Under the pieces are notes generated by a model. That model searched no databases. It was given only the letters and a program-made list of their open reading frames with translations, and was not told the DNA's origin. The position numbers were made by a program, and so were the translations under genes. From Glossina fuscipes (taxonomy: Eukaryota; Arthropoda; Insecta; Diptera; Glossinidae): a stretch of 64,000 bases of DNA. The stretch is taken from contig NW_023998423.1 of assembly GCF_014805625.2 (NCBI RefSeq), positions 15,274,737-15,338,736 of the forward strand, written 5' to 3'. Of this stretch, positions 61,201-64,000 are shown one piece after another; the stretch's first letter is position 1; each line of letters starts with the position of its first letter.

Positions 61201-61639
61201 TGTGAAGAACAATTCTAATGCCCATCAATGTGGGATAAATTGTAATAGGAAGTGGCCACAGGGCAATTTTGAAAGCTGACTTTATTAAATTTACCAAACA
61301 ATCCTAACAGATATCGACGACCCTCTCATAAGTATAAGTATACGAATTTGACGCATGTGAGTATAATGATTGCTCTGATGAGTTGGGACGCAGCTGCCTG
61401 AAGAATAAATATAATAAAAAAGACTTTATAAAAAGACCTGACGAATTCGTTTATAAATCCACTAAACATTGTGGACATGCTAAGCAGTAACAGTAATAGT
61501 GGCAATGGTACTCCACAAATAATGATTTTTACGATCCGTGGACATGGTTAAAGCACAATCACTGACTTTTTGTATAGCATTAAATTTTATTAAATAGCCA
61601 CCGCGTTGATGATGGCAATACACTTTTATTATATTAGTT

Positions 61640-61902
61640 TCTAAAGATACGCTGCCTAGCAGCCTTCTGTTTCCTCTCCTCTTTTCGTGTGGCCAGTCTC
61701 GTCTGCTAGTTTGCGACCGCTATAACTATAAGATTTTATACCCAATTCTTCTTTCAGTTCTTTTATAGAATTCATAACCGATTTACGCGTATCGTGCGAG
61801 ACACTGATTTGATAATCAAAAGACATCTCTTTGTTACTATGCGGCGATCCATTTTTACTATGCTTTTTATTTTTATTAAGTCGAAAAAATCCTTTTAGCT
61901 TT
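61640..61902 (-). pseudogene. Unidentified coding-like segment (GFFRLNKNKKHSK...)
   Basis: An open minus-strand stretch of about 85 codons begins after an AAAAG acceptor-like site and reads GFFRLNKNKKHSKNGSPH, then SFDYQISVSHDTRKSVMNS, IKELKEELGIKSYSYSGRK, and stops soon after. A different frame over its last part reads RLATRKEERKQKAARQRIF, which looks like a more natural basic C-terminus, so a frameshift or a splice at ACTAGCAG may lie near 61714. No family recognised. The composition is polar and charged, and unlike random translation of the AT-rich flanks. Confidence 0.35.
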
Positions 61903-62110
61903 TAAGAATGTTTGTAAGTAAATAACGCCCAACTTCAAAGAAACTGATCAAGAATATATTTACGACAAATTTTAAGCTAAGTAAGTTCATCATCGTGCAT
62001 ACGAAAAATTCTGTAGAGTTGCGCTAGAACAAATTAAAAAATAATAATAATAATAATAATAATATAAAATTTAATTAAGCGACCAGGACAGTTTTTGGAC
62101 CGAACATACA

Positions 62111-62240
62111 AATCGCCTTCACAAATAACCTACTTTGCAGAAATATCTTCACGGGATCGAAAGCCGTAGATAAAAACATAATAAATGTGTCGGTATTCTT
62201 TGAAATTTATCTCACTTTCTTCTTTATCGTGACCGTGAGT
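62111..62240 (-). pseudogene. Diverged paralogue fragment with FIYGFRSREDIS motif
   Basis: In one minus frame the segment reads HGHDKEESEINFKEYRHIYY then VFIYGFRSREDISAK and a stop at a TAG (a GTAGGT donor-like site overlaps it). It aligns with residues about 30-59 of the ORF at 8474-8833 (EKETRIFNIFIYNFRSREDIS). The downstream part of that ORF is not found here, and the frame is blocked upstream. Whether this is a true exon of a spliced gene or a relic is open. Confidence 0.35.
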
Positions 62241-62289
62241 GGAAGCAAATCAAATCCATTACAATCTTCATTTTTGCGATTAACCCATT

Positions 62290-63574
62290 TTGGTGGAAAT
62301 AAGTGTATGTAAAACGGTAGAAGGGTATTCCTAGTGTTAAGGCAAATACGTTTTTCAATCAGCTTTTCCATTATAAACAATAGCAAAGCTCCCGATGATA
62401 TGATTAACTAAAACTACTGTTTCAATCCCACTATATAACCAGCTTCCTCTCAAATTCAGTGTAATGTTGAAGGGAAAAATTTTGTGGGTATCTTTGTCGC
62501 TTGACCGCCGAAAATCATAACTAAGTCAATTTGCATTGAAAATTGTAAAAAATCGCTTCACCTAAACGCACATCAGCGAAATACATTTATCTCTTACATG
62601 CGACAACTTTCCCGACTATGACAACAAAACAAACGCCGTATGTAAAGCGAAAAGTCCTAACTACGTACACTTTGACAAATTTTCAAAATTTTTTTCTACA
62701 ATAATCTCACAGCACACCTATTAACGCTAAGAATGTTTCGGTGAAACGACAGCCGAGTTAGTCTTGGGTAATATACTTTAGTTTGTTTTGAATTCAAATG
62801 TTAGAAAGACTTAAAAGAGTCACGAAACGAATTGTTTGCTATGCTAGAACACACAACAAATGATCACGTTCAATTTCATATTAACAGAAATTAAGATACG
62901 AGTTCAACCTAAAGTTTTCGCTTAGTGAAAAGAAGAAAAAAAAGAAGAAAATATTTTCTATTTAACCAAAACAATCAGAAAACAATAAAAAATGTGTTTG
63001 GGTTTTTTTTTTTTTTGTTTTTTTATGTCAAATCAGTTTTCTAAATTCAAAATAAACAATTCTGTCATCCATACTCTATTACTTGGGAGTTTGTATGTAA
63101 TGTACTTATCCGAAACAAGAGAATACATCCGCAATGACAACTTAAAAGTACGAACAGCATAATAAGTCTAGCGAAAACATGAAATCATTTAAACATACAT
63201 TGATAAAAACGCGCGTACATAGGCACACAAACACACAAACACACACACACACAAAGTCAACGAAAAGTCAACACCGGGTAGAAAAATCATAACACGGCAA
63301 ACAGTGCATAATGTCAAGCGCGTTTGGCGCGTTAATTGGACTTTTATTGGTATGTGTGTTGGCGCATCGCTCGATGTCATTGAAAAATAAAAAGCAAAAA
63401 AAAAAAAAAAAAAAAAATTAAGTAAAAAAAAGAAAAATACGCCTGTTATCCTCAGCTAACACTGTGTAAGCCTGTCAAATAATAATGACAACAAAAACGC
63501 ACACATACACATACGCGCAGGGACACAAATATAAATTTTATCCTAATTTAAAAAAAAAAAAATAGAGAAATATT

Positions 63575-63611
<37 letters not shown>

Positions 63612-63729
63612 CTTTTTCAACCCTTGAATGGTATAATTTTTGTTGAAAGCCTTTCAAATACACGCAGTCAGTCAAATCAACTCTGCAATAATTCGTCTTT
63701 TGTTTTCATGCGAATCGTCGTTAGGTTTG

Positions 63730-63766
<37 letters not shown>

Positions 63767-64000
63767 ATATAGCTCATTCAGGCAAGCCCATATATATGCT
63801 GTTTGTTTTTATTTGAAATTTTTGGTATTTTGAACTTGACTTGTATGTGTTGAACTTGTTGTTGTTGCCGTTGTAGCATTTGCTGCACGTTCATCAATTC
63901 AACCAGCCATGATGCATCATCATGTGTTCTCTGTGTGCTTGTAAATTCAAATACAAAGCACGGACAAAACGGGCCAGATCATACAACAAGAAGGCATACC
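62290..64000. other. Intergenic, no supported gene
   Basis: AT-rich, with poly-T near 63003, poly-A near 63395, a TA run at about 63579-63609 and the GT run listed separately. No ORF with coding character seen. Confidence 0.55.
63733..63762. repeat. (GT)n microsatellite
   Basis: Perfect GT alternation near the right end of the window. Confidence 0.9.

Overview
This is eukaryotic, AT-rich, intron-bearing DNA from an insect, most probably a brachyceran (higher) fly. The main evidence is one well-conserved gene, on the minus strand, whose product looks like the Drosophila nephrin-family adhesion receptor Hibris (hbs). Introns of 56-132 nt with GTAAGT-type donors, decayed mariner transposons, and dispersed repeats built around a (GTCY)n core also fit Diptera. 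The genus cannot be fixed from the sequence alone.

The hbs gene runs from 54896 (start codon) down to 11477 (stop codon). I reconstruct 14 coding exons totalling 3645 nt, giving a predicted protein of 1214 residues: signal peptide, nine Ig domains, one fibronectin type III domain, one transmembrane helix and a tail of about 150 residues. Exons 2-14 are packed into 4.5 kb (11477-15942). Exon 1, which encodes only the start of the signal peptide, lies 38.9 kb upstream at 54842-54896. Phases match at every junction. The last coding exon contributes only two residues and the stop.

Outside these exons the window is mostly non-coding. 1-8473 is intergenic DNA with a mariner relic and dispersed repeats. 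At 8474-8833 there is a 119-codon minus-strand ORF of unknown function. 8834-11476 is the 3' flank of hbs. The giant intron 1 (15943-54841) holds microsatellites, two more mariner relics, many copies of (GTCY)n-core repeats, two tRNA-derived SINE-like sequences, a diverged tandem array of about 130 bp units near 50 kb, and a 10-N assembly gap close to exon 1. 54897-60800 is the 5' flank. Between 60.8 and 62.3 kb are several short, broken coding-like stretches on the minus strand. One of them shares a protein motif (FIYxFRSREDIS) with the ORF at 8.5 kb, which suggests a small diverged family flanking hbs.

No CRISPR, operon or other prokaryotic system is present. The most informative results are the complete hbs model with its distant signal-peptide exon and tiny terminal coding exon, the paired FIYxFRSREDIS segments, and the two dispersed (GTCY)n repeat families.
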